64,000 nucleotides of DNA. Origin: Actinacidiphila rubida. GTDB lineage: Bacteria > Actinomycetota > Actinomycetes > Streptomycetales > Streptomycetaceae. Both the position numbers and the translations under genes were made by a program. Below, piece by piece: positions 34,672 to 43,148 of the stretch; positions within the stretch are counted from its first letter, which is position 1; every line of letters starts with the position of its first letter. Location of the stretch: positions 124,001 to 188,000 of the forward strand of contig NZ_FODD01000007.1 in NCBI RefSeq assembly GCF_900110255.1, read 5' to 3'. The notes under the pieces are model-generated. The model did no database searches and had not been told where the DNA came from. It was given only the letters and a program-made list of their open reading frames with translations.

Positions 34672-37092
34672 CTAGCGGAAGTGCGGGTTGGGGGCCGCGG
34701 GGCCGGCGGCCGCCAGGACGCGGGGGAGTTCGCTGCGCCGTTCGCACAGCAGCCGCCGCGCCGACCGCGCGGTGGTGAGCGCCGAGAGGGCGGGCAGGGC
34801 CGGGAGCGCGTGCAGGGCCGGGGACACCAGGCCCAGGGACAGGCGGGCCACCCCGGAGACCGGGGGCGCCCCGGCGGCGGCCCGGTGCAGGACCTCCGCC
34901 AGCAGGAAGTCGACCGGGCCGCGCCCCGACTCCCGGTCCCAGCGCAGCAGATCGAGCGTGAGCCCGTCCGTGCCCCACGGCACCAGCACGGCCAGCGCGC
35001 ACACCCGCTCGTGGCGGTCCCGGCACTCGCCGACCACGCAGTCCCCGTCCGCCGTGTCGCCGAGCCGCCCGAGGCCCGGCCCCCTGCGGTGCCGGCGTCG
35101 GCCGGCGTGCCGCCACGCGTCGGCGAGCTGGGCCAGCTGCGGCCACTCCCGCCCGTCGACGTCCTGCTGCCTGCGCAGCACCACCCGGTAGCCGGCCCCG
35201 GCCATCTCCTCGCGCACCCGGGCGAGTTCCGCCGGGAGCGGCCCCGTCCCCAGCAGCTGCTCCTCGTCGGAGGCGACCGCGTGCAGGCCCGCGGCGCGGT
35301 ACTCCGCGGTCCCCGCCTCGCCCGCGTACACCGCGGCCGGCGCCCACGCGTGGCGGCGGGCCGTGTCGAGCCAGCCCGCGACGGCGGCGGCCCGCGCCGG
35401 GGCCGGGCCGAGCGGGTCGCCGTGGGCCAGCGCGACGCCGTTGACGACGCGGTAGACCACCGCCGCCGCGCCGTCGCCGCTCCAGCACACCGACAGGTCG
35501 CGGCGCAGCGCGAAGTAGCCGAAGGAGTCCGCTGCGCCGTACGCGTGCAGCAGCACTCGCAGCCGCCGCTCGTCGGCGGGCGCGAGGCGGGCCAGACCGG
35601 CCGGCGGGCGGAAGAACACGACGAGCACCACCAGCATCAGCGCGACGCTCAGCAGGTTGATCGCCAGGTCGGTCCACGCGGGCACGTCGACGCCCGGCAG
35701 CGAGAACAGGCTGGAGACGGTCAGCACCCGCACCGACGCGTAGTGGGCACTGGCCCCCCACGTGCTCGGCGCCGCCCGGTCCGTGGCGTACACCAGCAGG
35801 GTGCCGAGGCCGACCGCGGCCACCGCCCCGGCCAGCAGGGTGACCAGGCCCAGCGCCACGTTGCCGCGCGCGCCGCGGACGTTGAAGTGCGTGCGCGACA
35901 CCAGCAGGGCGGCCAGCAGCAGCAGCGTCAGCACCAGCGACACCCAGTTGACGGGGTGCCGGTGGGCGTGCGGGACGGACGCCACGTCACCGGCGACGAC
36001 CAGCAGGTACGCGGCGGTCAGCACCACCGTGAGGATCCACGCCGCACGCTTGCGCCGGCGCAGGCTCACCGACAGCACGAACGCCAGCGCGGCGCCGGTG
36101 AACCCGGGGCTGAGCAGGAACGGCGTCACGTACTCGCCCTCGGTCGCGGCCCGCACGTGCTCGCGGAACGGGGCGACGAGCCCGGTCACCAGGTCCACCA
36201 CGGCCGCCACCCGCAGGTACCAGACGGCGGCGGCCGCGCCGGGGCCGCGCAGCGGCCCGAGGACCTGGGCCAGCCGCACCTCCAGCCGGGACGGCGGCAC
36301 CTCGACCACGGTGGGCGCGCCGCGCGGCGGCGCCTTCGTCAGCGACACCGGGTTCGGCGCGCCGGCCACCGCGTCCATGAACCGCGTCTTGGCCGCCGCG
36401 AACCGCCGGTGCACCCGCTCCTCGCGGCGCTCCGCCCGCGCCATCCGCCGGGGCCGCGAGGTGTAGCGCCAACGCGCCCACGGGCTGCCGGGCCGGGCCA
36501 GCCGGACCGCGCCCACCACGGCGAGCAGCGGCACCATGACGCCGAGCAGCCCCGTCCACACCTTGCCCTTGATCAGGCACAGCACCACGAAGCCGGCGAG
36601 CACGGCGGCCACCGCGTACGTCACCCACGAGGTCCCGCCGACACCGCCGCCCAGCGGCGCGGCGCCGAACAGCACCAGCCCGATGATCGCCACCGCCAGG
36701 ATGACCGCGTCGACGGACTGGCGGCCCTCCTCGCGCCAGTAGACGTCCTCCAGGTGCAGCACCAGCGCGAACTCGTCCAGCACCAGGCCGCAGCCGATTC
36801 CGAAGAGCACCGCGAGCAGGTCGTGGACGAGCGGGCCGCCGCGCACCGCGAACGAGCCGATGCCGCCGACGAACATCATCACCTGGCCGAACACCACGTG
36901 GTGGATGTGCAGCCCGCCGGGCTCGACGTTCCCCGGCCACCAGGACACCCCGCGCCGGATCATCCGGGTGCTGAACCGGATGAACAGGAACGAGGCCAGC
37001 AGCCCGAGCAGGAGCAGGAGGAGCTGCCGGCGGCCGGTGGACGCCTCGATCCGCACCTGTACCTGGTCCACGTACGTCGGCCAGTGCCCCAT
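34672..37092 (-). CDS. MprF/LPG-synthase-type membrane aminoacyltransferase with extra N-terminal membrane domain
   Basis: 806 residues. Residues about 20-215 form a first membrane domain (IRFSTRMIRRGVSWWPGNVEPGGLHIHHVVFGQ, VLDEFALVLHLEDVYW). Further membrane segments follow (about 330-500), then a soluble DUF2156/LPG-synthase C-terminal domain (about 520-790; YGAADSFGYFALRRDLSVCWSGDGAAAVVYRVVNGVALAHGDPLGP). The C-terminal domain transfers an amino acid from tRNA to phosphatidylglycerol, which lowers membrane charge and gives resistance to cationic peptides. No lysyl-tRNA synthetase domain is fused, unlike LysX. A tRNA-Lys gene lies 157 bp upstream, probably by chance. Confidence 0.83.
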   Translation of the reverse strand: MGHWPTYVDQVQVRIEASTGRRQLLLLLLGLLASFLFIRFSTRMIRRGVSWWPGNVEPGGLHIHHVVFGQVMMFVGGIGSFAVRGGPLVHDLLAVLFGIGCGLVLDEFALVLHLEDVYWREEGRQSVDAVILAVAIIGLVLFGAAPLGGGVGGTSWVTYAVAAVLAGFVVLCLIKGKVWTGLLGVMVPLLAVVGAVRLARPGSPWARWRYTSRPRRMARAERREERVHRRFAAAKTRFMDAVAGAPNPVSLTKAPPRGAPTVVEVPPSRLEVRLAQVLGPLRGPGAAAAVWYLRVAAVVDLVTGLVAPFREHVRAATEGEYVTPFLLSPGFTGAALAFVLSVSLRRRKRAAWILTVVLTAAYLLVVAGDVASVPHAHRHPVNWVSLVLTLLLLAALLVSRTHFNVRGARGNVALGLVTLLAGAVAAVGLGTLLVYATDRAAPSTWGASAHYASVRVLTVSSLFSLPGVDVPAWTDLAINLLSVALMLVVLVVFFRPPAGLARLAPADERRLRVLLHAYGAADSFGYFALRRDLSVCWSGDGAAAVVYRVVNGVALAHGDPLGPAPARAAAVAGWLDTARRHAWAPAAVYAGEAGTAEYRAAGLHAVASDEEQLLGTGPLPAELARVREEMAGAGYRVVLRRQQDVDGREWPQLAQLADAWRHAGRRRHRRGPGLGRLGDTADGDCVVGECRDRHERVCALAVLVPWGTDGLTLDLLRWDRESGRGPVDFLLAEVLHRAAAGAPPVSGVARLSLGLVSPALHALPALPALSALTTARSARRLLCERRSELPRVLAAAGPAAPNPHFR

Positions 37093-37150
37093 AGGTCAAG
37101 GGTCGCGGTGCGGCGGTCAGGCACCTCGTTCTGATGCGGCAGATGAGGGA

Positions 37151-37191
37151 GCGGCCCGCGGTGAGGGCGGCGGCGGCCCGCGGTGAGGGCG
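37151..37191. repeat. 19-bp direct repeat
   Basis: GCGGCCCGCGGTGAGGGCG occurs at 37151-37169 and 37173-37191, between the LPG-synthase start and the tRNA terminator. Confidence 0.7.
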
Positions 37192-37211
37192 CCGAAGGCC
37201 GCGCACGACGA

Positions 37212-37237
37212 AGGCCCCCCGCTTCCGCGAGGGGCCT
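37212..37237 (-). terminator. Terminator of tRNA-Lys copy 3
   Basis: An 11-bp stem with one mismatch and a TTCC loop (37212-37222 with 37227-37237). It is a diverged relative of the terminators after copies 1 and 2. Confidence 0.65.
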
Positions 37238-37248
37238 GCGTGCTCAGG

Positions 37249-37322
37249 TGCGCCGCCAGGGACTCGAACCCCGGACCCGCTGATTAAGAGTCAGCTGCTC
37301 TAACCAACTGAGCTAGCGGCGC
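37249..37322 (-). tRNA. tRNA-Lys (CTT), copy 3
   Basis: 74 nt, apparently identical to the copies at 20487 and 24651: same acceptor stem, CTCTTAA anticodon loop and discriminator A. The following spacer and hairpin differ more, so this is the oldest split of the three or has recombined. Confidence 0.96.
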
Positions 37323-37377
37323 CTGCTGACGTCGTAGACCTTAGCATCCGGTCCCAGCGAGTGGAAATCGATAGTCC

Positions 37378-38046
37378 TCAGGCCGTTCCAGGGGCGCTGA
37401 CCAGGACCGGAGCGGTGTTCTCCGGCCCCGCGGCGGCGTTGCGCGCGGCCCGCACGCACGCCCACAGCAGCACGTCGGCGCCGGGCAGCCACGGCGAGCG
37501 GGTGTCGGGCGCCACCACCCAGCGCGAGGCGGCGTCCGTGCCGCGCCGGCCGTCCGGCGGGCCGTAGAGCGCCGGCAGCGTCACCGCGTCACCGGCGCCG
37601 TGGCACATCAGCGGCGGCACCCGGTCCGCCCACTCCTCCCAGGCCAGCAGCGAGGGCAGCCGCTGCGCGGTGCCCGGCGCCACCAGCAGCAGCACCCGGC
37701 CGCGGTGCACGGCCGCCGGGCCGCTGCCCGGGCCGGACGCCCACAACTGCTCCAGCAACCGCCGCCCGAACAGCGCCGGCACGCTCACGGCGTCGAACGC
37801 GATCCCGCACGGCAGCACGCTCGGCGTGCTGGGGCGCGCCGACCAGAGCGCCGCCACGCTGCGCGGGAACGCGCTGGCGGAGGCGAGCCACGCGGCGCCC
37901 TCCGAGGTGACGTACGCGGTGTGCTGCCGCCGGAGCGCGTCGCTGACGGCGAAAACGGTGTCCACGCCGTCCACGGTGCGCACACCGTCCGTGGTGGTCA
38001 CCCTGTCCACGCTCTCCACGCTTTCCACGGCCTGCGATTCATCCAT
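37378..38046 (-). CDS. Actinobacterial hypothetical protein, possibly prim-pol-like
   Basis: 222 residues. A variable N-terminus repeats VESVDRV/TVDGVDTV units; the body (LPCGIAFDAVSVPALFGRRLLEQLWASGPGSGP) resembles the short proteins labelled bifunctional DNA primase/polymerase N-terminal in streptomycetes. The metal-binding carboxylate cluster needed for polymerase activity is not evident, so an enzymatic role is doubtful. Start ATG38046 is one of two closely spaced ATGs. It lies alone 55 bp from the tRNA. Confidence 0.55.
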   Translation of the reverse strand: MDESQAVESVESVDRVTTTDGVRTVDGVDTVFAVSDALRRQHTAYVTSEGAAWLASASAFPRSVAALWSARPSTPSVLPCGIAFDAVSVPALFGRRLLEQLWASGPGSGPAAVHRGRVLLLVAPGTAQRLPSLLAWEEWADRVPPLMCHGAGDAVTLPALYGPPDGRRGTDAASRWVVAPDTRSPWLPGADVLLWACVRAARNAAAGPENTAPVLVSAPGTA

Positions 38047-38323
38047 GGCATCTACAGGTACAGACCGGCCGCGGCCGTCCCGGTGAAATCACCCGAACAT
38101 CCCGCACGGGGACAGGCCGCGGAGTATCTTGCCGCGCGGTGACGGTGCGGTGACGCTCCGGCGTCGGCAGGTGCCGGCGCATTCCGGCCGGTGTCACACG
38201 GGGCTGCACGCCGGGCCGGATGCGGGGCTTCACGAGGGGTCGGACGTGAGGATCAGACGCGGATCAGACGCGGAACGGGCGCGGGGTGGGGCGCGGCCGG
38301 CCGGAGGCCCCGGTCTCCCGGGT
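38047..38323. other. 277-bp intergenic region
   Basis: GC-rich spacer upstream of the hypothetical gene. It shows imperfect repeats of GGATCAGACGCGGA type near 38252-38275 and no convincing gene. Confidence 0.4.
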
Positions 38324-38704
38324 CTAGGGGGCGACTCCGCCGCCCTTGAGCAGGTCCTCGCCGTACTCGACCATCTTCTGCGCGTAGTCCTCGGTCCAGC
38401 CGGCGCGCTCGGCGATGGAGCCGTGGCTCAGCCGGTCGAAGCGGCGCGGGTCGGCCAGCTGCGCGGCGGCCACCGCCTGGAACTCCGTGGCCCGGTCGGC
38501 CGCGGCGCGGAACGCCAGCGCCAGTTCGGTCGCCCGGTCGAGCAACTGCAGCGGGTCGTCCATCGACTCCAGGTCGAAGAAGCGGTCGCGGTCGTCCCCG
38601 GTGGACGCCCCCGGTTCGAACAGGAGCGGGGCCGGGCGCTTCGGCCGCTCCGGCTGCTCCGGCCGTCCTTCGTGCCGCCGGTCCGCGGGCTGCGGCTCGG
38701 ACAT
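38324..38704 (-). CDS. Conserved hypothetical protein, 126 residues
   Basis: The N-terminal 35 residues are Pro/Arg/Glu-rich and likely disordered. The remainder is helical (DDPLQLLDRATELALAFRAAADRATEFQAVAAAQLADPRRFDRLSHGSIAERAGWTEDYAQKMVEYGEDLL). No family is recognised. A short helix-turn-helix-like stretch (HGSIAERAGWTEDYAQKMVEYG) is possible. It follows the nuclease-helicase operon on the same strand after 84 bp and may be its last member. Confidence 0.6.
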   Translation of the reverse strand: MSEPQPADRRHEGRPEQPERPKRPAPLLFEPGASTGDDRDRFFDLESMDDPLQLLDRATELALAFRAAADRATEFQAVAAAQLADPRRFDRLSHGSIAERAGWTEDYAQKMVEYGEDLLKGGGVAP

Positions 38705-38788
38705 ACGGATACCTCCCGGATCTCGTCAACGCCTTCCATTCTCCCGCGCCGACGCAAGCCCCCCGAGCCCCGGCCGCCGGCCCGCGGC

Positions 38789-40198
38789 TCAGGGGCGCCA
38801 GGCCACCCGGTGCTCCGCGAGGTGCGCCAGCACCGCGTGGTTGGCCTCCCAGCCGTCGGGGAACTTCACGGTGACCCCGAGCTGCACCGGCTCGGACGAC
38901 GGGTGCTCGTCCAGCAGGTCGGCGACGCCCGCGCGGCACACCACGACGCAGGCGTGCCGGTGCCGCGACGCCAGCACGCACAGCCGGCCCGTCTCCAGGT
39001 GGAACGCGGTGGCGTCCGGCCGCCCCGACAGCGGGTGCAGCACCACCGTGACGTCGAACTCCCGCCCCTGCAGCCGGTTCGCGGTGTCCACCGCGACCCC
39101 GCCCGCGACGCTCGCCGGCACCCCCAGCGCGGCCAGCGCCGCGCGTACCGCCGCCGCCTGGTCGCGGTGCGCGGTGCCGACCGCGATCCGGTCCGCGGTC
39201 AGCGGCGCCGGCCGCGCGTCCGCGCCCGAGTACGTCAGCCCGCCGCGGTCCAGCAGGCGGCGCACCACCGCGGCCACCGCCCGCACGGCCTCCGGGTCGG
39301 TGCGCGGGGTGTGCCGGGCCGGCAGCTCCAGCAGCCCCCAGCCGCTCTCCGCCGCCTCGTCGAGCACGCGGTCCGGTCCGCCGCCGTCCCCCCGCACGCC
39401 GAACGCCAGCCGCCGCTCGCCCGGACCGGTGCCGCTGCGGAACGGCGTGTACGGGTAGAACGCCCGCGACACCAGCGGCGCGGCGGACGCCGGCAGCCGC
39501 CACGACACCGGCAGCCGGTGCTGCGGCAGGCCCGGGTTGTGCGCCAGCAGCGTCACCACCGCGCTCGCCGACGGGTCGTAGCTCAGCCCTGCCCACTGGT
39601 CGGCGCCCACCACGCTGAACGGGTCGAGCTGCCCGGGGTCGCCGACGAAAAGCGCCCGCTCGAAGAGCCCGGCCACCTGCAGCAGCGCGTCAGAGCGCAT
39701 CTGGTACGCCTCGTCGACGATCGCGTGCCGCCACGGCTCGATGTCCTTGACGTACGCCCACTTCGCGGCGGTCGCCAGCACCACGGCCCGGCCCCGCAGT
39801 TCGGCCACCGACGACGACTTCGCGATGCTCTCGTGCCGGTCGAGCAGCGGGTCGGGCGGCGAGTCCGCGCCGTGCAGCCGGCCGACGGGCAGCTCGGGGT
39901 CCGCGGTGGCCAGCCGGTCCGCCAGGTCGTCGACCTGCGCGTTGGTCTGCGCCACGATCATCAGTGACTCGCCGGCCGCGGCCAGTTCGCGGGCCGCCCG
40001 CACCACGAGCGTCGACTTGCCCGCGCCCGGCGGGGAGTCCACGACGACCCCGCGGGCCGTGCCGTGCAGGGTGCTGTCCAGGATCGCCGCGGTGGCCTTC
40101 GCCGCCTCGGCCGCCGGGTCGAACACGGTGCCGGGTCGCGTGCCGGGCGCCGTGCCGGGCGCCTCCGCGCCGGCGCGCGCTTCGGGCAGGGACGTCAC
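38789..40198 (-). CDS. SF1 (Upf1/Dna2-like) helicase subunit
   Basis: 469 residues from GTG40198, overlapping the previous stop by 4 bp. SF1 motifs appear in order: I VVDSPPGAGKSTL, Ia IVAQTNAQVDDLADRL, II AIVDEAYQM (DEAx-Q form), III LFVGDPGQLDPF, IV SWRLPASAAPLVSRAFYP, V DTANRLQGREFDVTVVL, VI ASRHRHACVVV. The DEA-x-Q and GDP-x-QLxP wording is that of SF1B (Upf1, Dna2) helicases. At 469 residues it is little more than the motor core. It probably moves along DNA for the nuclease encoded two genes upstream (inference). Confidence 0.82.
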   Translation of the reverse strand: MTSLPEARAGAEAPGTAPGTRPGTVFDPAAEAAKATAAILDSTLHGTARGVVVDSPPGAGKSTLVVRAARELAAAGESLMIVAQTNAQVDDLADRLATADPELPVGRLHGADSPPDPLLDRHESIAKSSSVAELRGRAVVLATAAKWAYVKDIEPWRHAIVDEAYQMRSDALLQVAGLFERALFVGDPGQLDPFSVVGADQWAGLSYDPSASAVVTLLAHNPGLPQHRLPVSWRLPASAAPLVSRAFYPYTPFRSGTGPGERRLAFGVRGDGGGPDRVLDEAAESGWGLLELPARHTPRTDPEAVRAVAAVVRRLLDRGGLTYSGADARPAPLTADRIAVGTAHRDQAAAVRAALAALGVPASVAGGVAVDTANRLQGREFDVTVVLHPLSGRPDATAFHLETGRLCVLASRHRHACVVVCRAGVADLLDEHPSSEPVQLGVTVKFPDGWEANHAVLAHLAEHRVAWRP

Positions 40199-41844
40199 AG
40201 GTGGTCCTCCGCGGTGACGGGGTCGGGAGCCTCGGGTACGGCGGCCGCCGCACCCGGCGGGCCGCCGTGGGTCCACGGCGTCGCCTCGGGATCGGGCAGT
40301 GAGGGGCCGCCGCGCGGCTCGTGCTCGAAGAACGTGAACGTCACCAGGTCTCCCGGGACGGGCACCGAACCCTCCTTGGGCACGCGGCCGTTGCCCATGC
40401 CGCCGGTCAGGCGGACGGTGACGAGGCGGCCGGCCGCGGACCTACCGCCGGACGCGCCGGTCGAGCCGGACCCGTCGGCCGCGTCGGACCGGTCCGCCCC
40501 GCCGTCGTCGGGGTTCCTGTCGCGCCCGGCCCCCGGCTCGGGGTCCCGGTCCACGGACACCAGCTCCGCGGGCTGCGCGGAACGCGCCTCCGGCACCGCC
40601 CGGAACGCCCGCGCGCCCGGCTCGGCCTGCGGCAGATCGTCGGTCTTCACCGTCACCAGCGGGCGCGGCATGGGCCGGCGCCCCTCGGAGAACGCCTCCT
40701 CGACCCCGCGCACCACGCCGCTGAACGCCTCGCCGGACAGCCGCCGCGACGCCATGGCCAGCGGGTCGTCCAGCGCCTCCTGGGCGGACAGCCGCGCCTG
40801 CGCGGTCTCGCGCCCGGCGAGCTTCTGCGCCGCCGCGATCGCGTCGTCCCGCCGCGGCTGCGGCGGCTCGCCCGCCTTCACCCGGTCGTGGTGGCCGGTG
40901 AACGACCAGCGGTCCCGCTTCCAGCGCTCCTCGACGTGCGCGCCCTCCGGCAGCGCACGCAACAGGTCCAGGCCGTGCCACACGTCGTCCCACACCGGCC
41001 GCAGTTGCGATTCCACCAGCCGCCGCAGCTCCGCCTGCGCGCGCGCGACACCCGAACCGGCCTTCCGTGCCGCGTCGAAGCGGGCCAGGGCGGGCGCCAG
41101 CAGCCGGTTGTCGAAACGGGGGTCGGTCGCGGGGCCGGCCGGCGGGCTGACGAGCAGCCCGTCGGGCGTGCGGCCCGTCTCGGCGCGGGCCGCGGCGGCG
41201 GCACCGTCCGTGCCGGGCGGCGGGTCGATCCAGCCGAGCAGCGCGCCCAGGTGCTGGTCCTCCAGCGTGCTCTGCCCGGTCGTCCAGTGCCGGGCCAGCA
41301 GGTCGGTCATCGCCAGCAGCAGCGAACTGCCGGGGGTGCGGGCCCGCTCGGCGTAGTGGGTGAGCCAGCGGCCCAGCAGCGGCAGCGGCGCCGGCACGGG
41401 ATACGCGGCGTCCGGATCGTCGGAGGTGCGCAGGAAACGCGTGGACCGGCCGATCAGCCGCACGTACTCCACCGTCGCCGCGTTGGGCACGACGATCTGC
41501 AGCGCGTCCGAGCAGAGTTGTGACTCCTCGCGGTTGCGGGTGGCCGGCTCGGTCTCCGTCCGCTCCCCGTACGCGTCGAGCAGCGGCAGCATGATCCCGG
41601 CGAGCTCGGCGAAGAACGCGAACCGCAGGTCGCGGTCGAGCGGCTGGGGCACCACCAGCAGCCGCGGCGCGTCCCGTTCGGTACCGACCAGCGCGCCCAG
41701 CGGCGCGCCGGCCTCGCCCGCGGTGGTCAGCACCGCCAGCACCAGCGGGCGGGCGGACAGCCGGCGGTGCAGCACGGTCGCGCCGGGCACCGCCCGCCCG
41801 CCGGCCACCGCCTCGGCCCTGGCCAGTGCCTGCAGCACGCTCAC
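40195..41844 (-). CDS. Unrecognised middle protein of nuclease-helicase operon
   Basis: 549 residues; no family recognised. The N-terminal 250 residues look globular and helical (LRFAFFAELAGIMLPLLDAYGERT, LARHWTTGQSTLEDQHLGALLGWIDPPPGTDG). A charged helical middle (AQAELRRLVESQLRPVWDDVWHGLDLLRALPEG) precedes an acidic Gly/Ser/Asp-rich linker (about 450-485). A short beta-rich end follows (RLVTVRLTGGMGNGRVPKEGSVPVPGDLVTFTFFE) that could be an OB- or SH3-like barrel. Both ends overlap neighbours by GTGA, so it is made in fixed ratio with nuclease and helicase and may bridge them (inference). Confidence 0.7.
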   Translation of the reverse strand: MSVLQALARAEAVAGGRAVPGATVLHRRLSARPLVLAVLTTAGEAGAPLGALVGTERDAPRLLVVPQPLDRDLRFAFFAELAGIMLPLLDAYGERTETEPATRNREESQLCSDALQIVVPNAATVEYVRLIGRSTRFLRTSDDPDAAYPVPAPLPLLGRWLTHYAERARTPGSSLLLAMTDLLARHWTTGQSTLEDQHLGALLGWIDPPPGTDGAAAAARAETGRTPDGLLVSPPAGPATDPRFDNRLLAPALARFDAARKAGSGVARAQAELRRLVESQLRPVWDDVWHGLDLLRALPEGAHVEERWKRDRWSFTGHHDRVKAGEPPQPRRDDAIAAAQKLAGRETAQARLSAQEALDDPLAMASRRLSGEAFSGVVRGVEEAFSEGRRPMPRPLVTVKTDDLPQAEPGARAFRAVPEARSAQPAELVSVDRDPEPGAGRDRNPDDGGADRSDAADGSGSTGASGGRSAAGRLVTVRLTGGMGNGRVPKEGSVPVPGDLVTFTFFEHEPRGGPSLPDPEATPWTHGGPPGAAAAVPEAPDPVTAEDHL

Positions 41845-43127
41845 CGCCGGTCCCCTCCCTCGGCACCCTCAGCGCCCTTGACGCCCTTGGCACCCTTGAC
41901 GTTTTCTGCGCCCCTGGCTTCCGCGGCGGCGGGCGCGGCCGCGGTCGCGGGCCGGTCCGTGACCGCGGGCTGGCCCGGGATGGCGGGACGGCCGCTGGAG
42001 GGTGCGGCGTCGGCGGGGGCGAAGGACGGCGCGGCGGCCTCCTTGGCGGCGTGCGCCAGGGCCTCGGAGCGCAGGGCGGCGGCGCGGCGCAGGGCCACCA
42101 CGGCCGGATCGGCGGGGTCGCCGGCGGTCCCGGCGGCCGCGGTCAGCACGGCCTCGACGGTGGTCAGTTCGCCGAGGTCACCGCGCAGGGAGCGGCCGAG
42201 GGCCGCCACGTCCTGGGCGGCGAGGGCGCGGGCCCGGCAGTGGAACGCCAGCTCGCAGGTGGACAGGCACTCCGGCGCGTAGGCGGCGGGGACCGCGTCG
42301 ACCGCGGACGCGAGCTCCCCGGCCGGACGGGTCGCGTCGCCGTCGGCGTTCCGCACCAGATCGAAGGTGGTGCCCTCCGGGAGTGTGGCGGTGATCTCCT
42401 CGATCCGGGTGAGCCGGGCGAGCTGGCGCCGGGTCACGGCGGCCTGCTTGCGGACGTCCAGCCACTCGGCGGCCGGCTGGTTCGAGAAGTTACGCGGGCA
42501 CACCAGCAGGACGCTCCGCCGCGCCCTCCCGGGCGTGACGGCGTCCAGCGCCAGGACGTACACCGCGGACTGGCGGGCGGCGGCGCCCACCTTCTGCGGG
42601 TCCGCGGCCCCGTCCAGGATCGGGAACGACTTGATCTCCACGACGGTCCAGCCGCCGTCGGGCGCGACGGCCACCGCGTCGGGCTCGAGGTAGGCGGTGG
42701 AGCCGGCCACCTCCAGCGCGAGCAGCGGGTGGTCGAGCAGCGTCCACGCGCCCGGCGGTGCCTCGGCGAGCGCCAGCCGGGTGCGCGCGGCCCGCCCCTC
42801 CGGGCCGGCGGCCGTCAGGTCGGGAACGTGCGCGGGCCCCTCGGCGCCGAGCAGCCGCAGCAGTTCGCCGCAGTCGTCGGCCTTGACCCGCGCCTCGAAG
42901 GCGTGGCCGCGTGAGAAGGCGAACCGGGACTGGCCGAAGGGCGCCGGAGCGCCGAGGACTCCGGCGACGGCGCCCTTGTCGACGCCGGCCGCGTCCAGCA
43001 CGGCGCGGCGGCGGCAGCCGGGGTTCGCGGCCAGGGCGGCCAGCGCCCGGGCGTCGAGCGGGCGGGGTGAGGTGGCCGGGCCGCGCAGGGCGGCCAGCCG
43101 CTCCCGCAGGAGGTGCGTAGTGCTCAC
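41841..43127 (-). CDS. Fe-S RecB-like (PD-(D/E)XK) nuclease, Dna2/AddB/Cas4-type
   Basis: 428 residues. Cys38 lies in NPGCRRRAVLDAAG; His75 and Glu78 are in SRGHAFEAR; Asp150 in LEPDAVAV; Glu164-Ile-Lys166 in VVEIKSFPI; Gln186/Tyr190 in RQSAVYVL. Cys287, 291 and 297 sit in ECLSTCELAFHC. One cysteine before and three after a RecB nuclease core is the 4Fe-4S staple of Dna2, AddB and Cas4, although the last three are spaced C-x3-C-x5-C instead of the usual C-x2-C-x5-C. The tail from about 350 is Ala/Lys/Gly-rich. Predicted DNA end-processing nuclease, working with the helicase in the same operon. Confidence 0.83.
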   Translation of the reverse strand: MSTTHLLRERLAALRGPATSPRPLDARALAALAANPGCRRRAVLDAAGVDKGAVAGVLGAPAPFGQSRFAFSRGHAFEARVKADDCGELLRLLGAEGPAHVPDLTAAGPEGRAARTRLALAEAPPGAWTLLDHPLLALEVAGSTAYLEPDAVAVAPDGGWTVVEIKSFPILDGAADPQKVGAAARQSAVYVLALDAVTPGRARRSVLLVCPRNFSNQPAAEWLDVRKQAAVTRRQLARLTRIEEITATLPEGTTFDLVRNADGDATRPAGELASAVDAVPAAYAPECLSTCELAFHCRARALAAQDVAALGRSLRGDLGELTTVEAVLTAAAGTAGDPADPAVVALRRAAALRSEALAHAAKEAAAPSFAPADAAPSSGRPAIPGQPAVTDRPATAAAPAAAEARGAENVKGAKGVKGAEGAEGGDRR

Positions 43128-43148
43128 CCGGGAGAGTGTGGCACCCGG

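Noticed and set aside
34109-35761. A 550-codon frame suggesting an N-terminally extended OsmC
   Set aside because: The extension is antisense-like low-complexity sequence overlapping the LPG-synthase gene; OsmC starts at ATG34537 with a GGAGG site.
41841-43127. Cas4 of a CRISPR system
   Set aside because: The Fe-S nuclease resembles Cas4, but no Cas1/Cas2, effector or array is present and the protein is about twice Cas4 length and coupled to a helicase.
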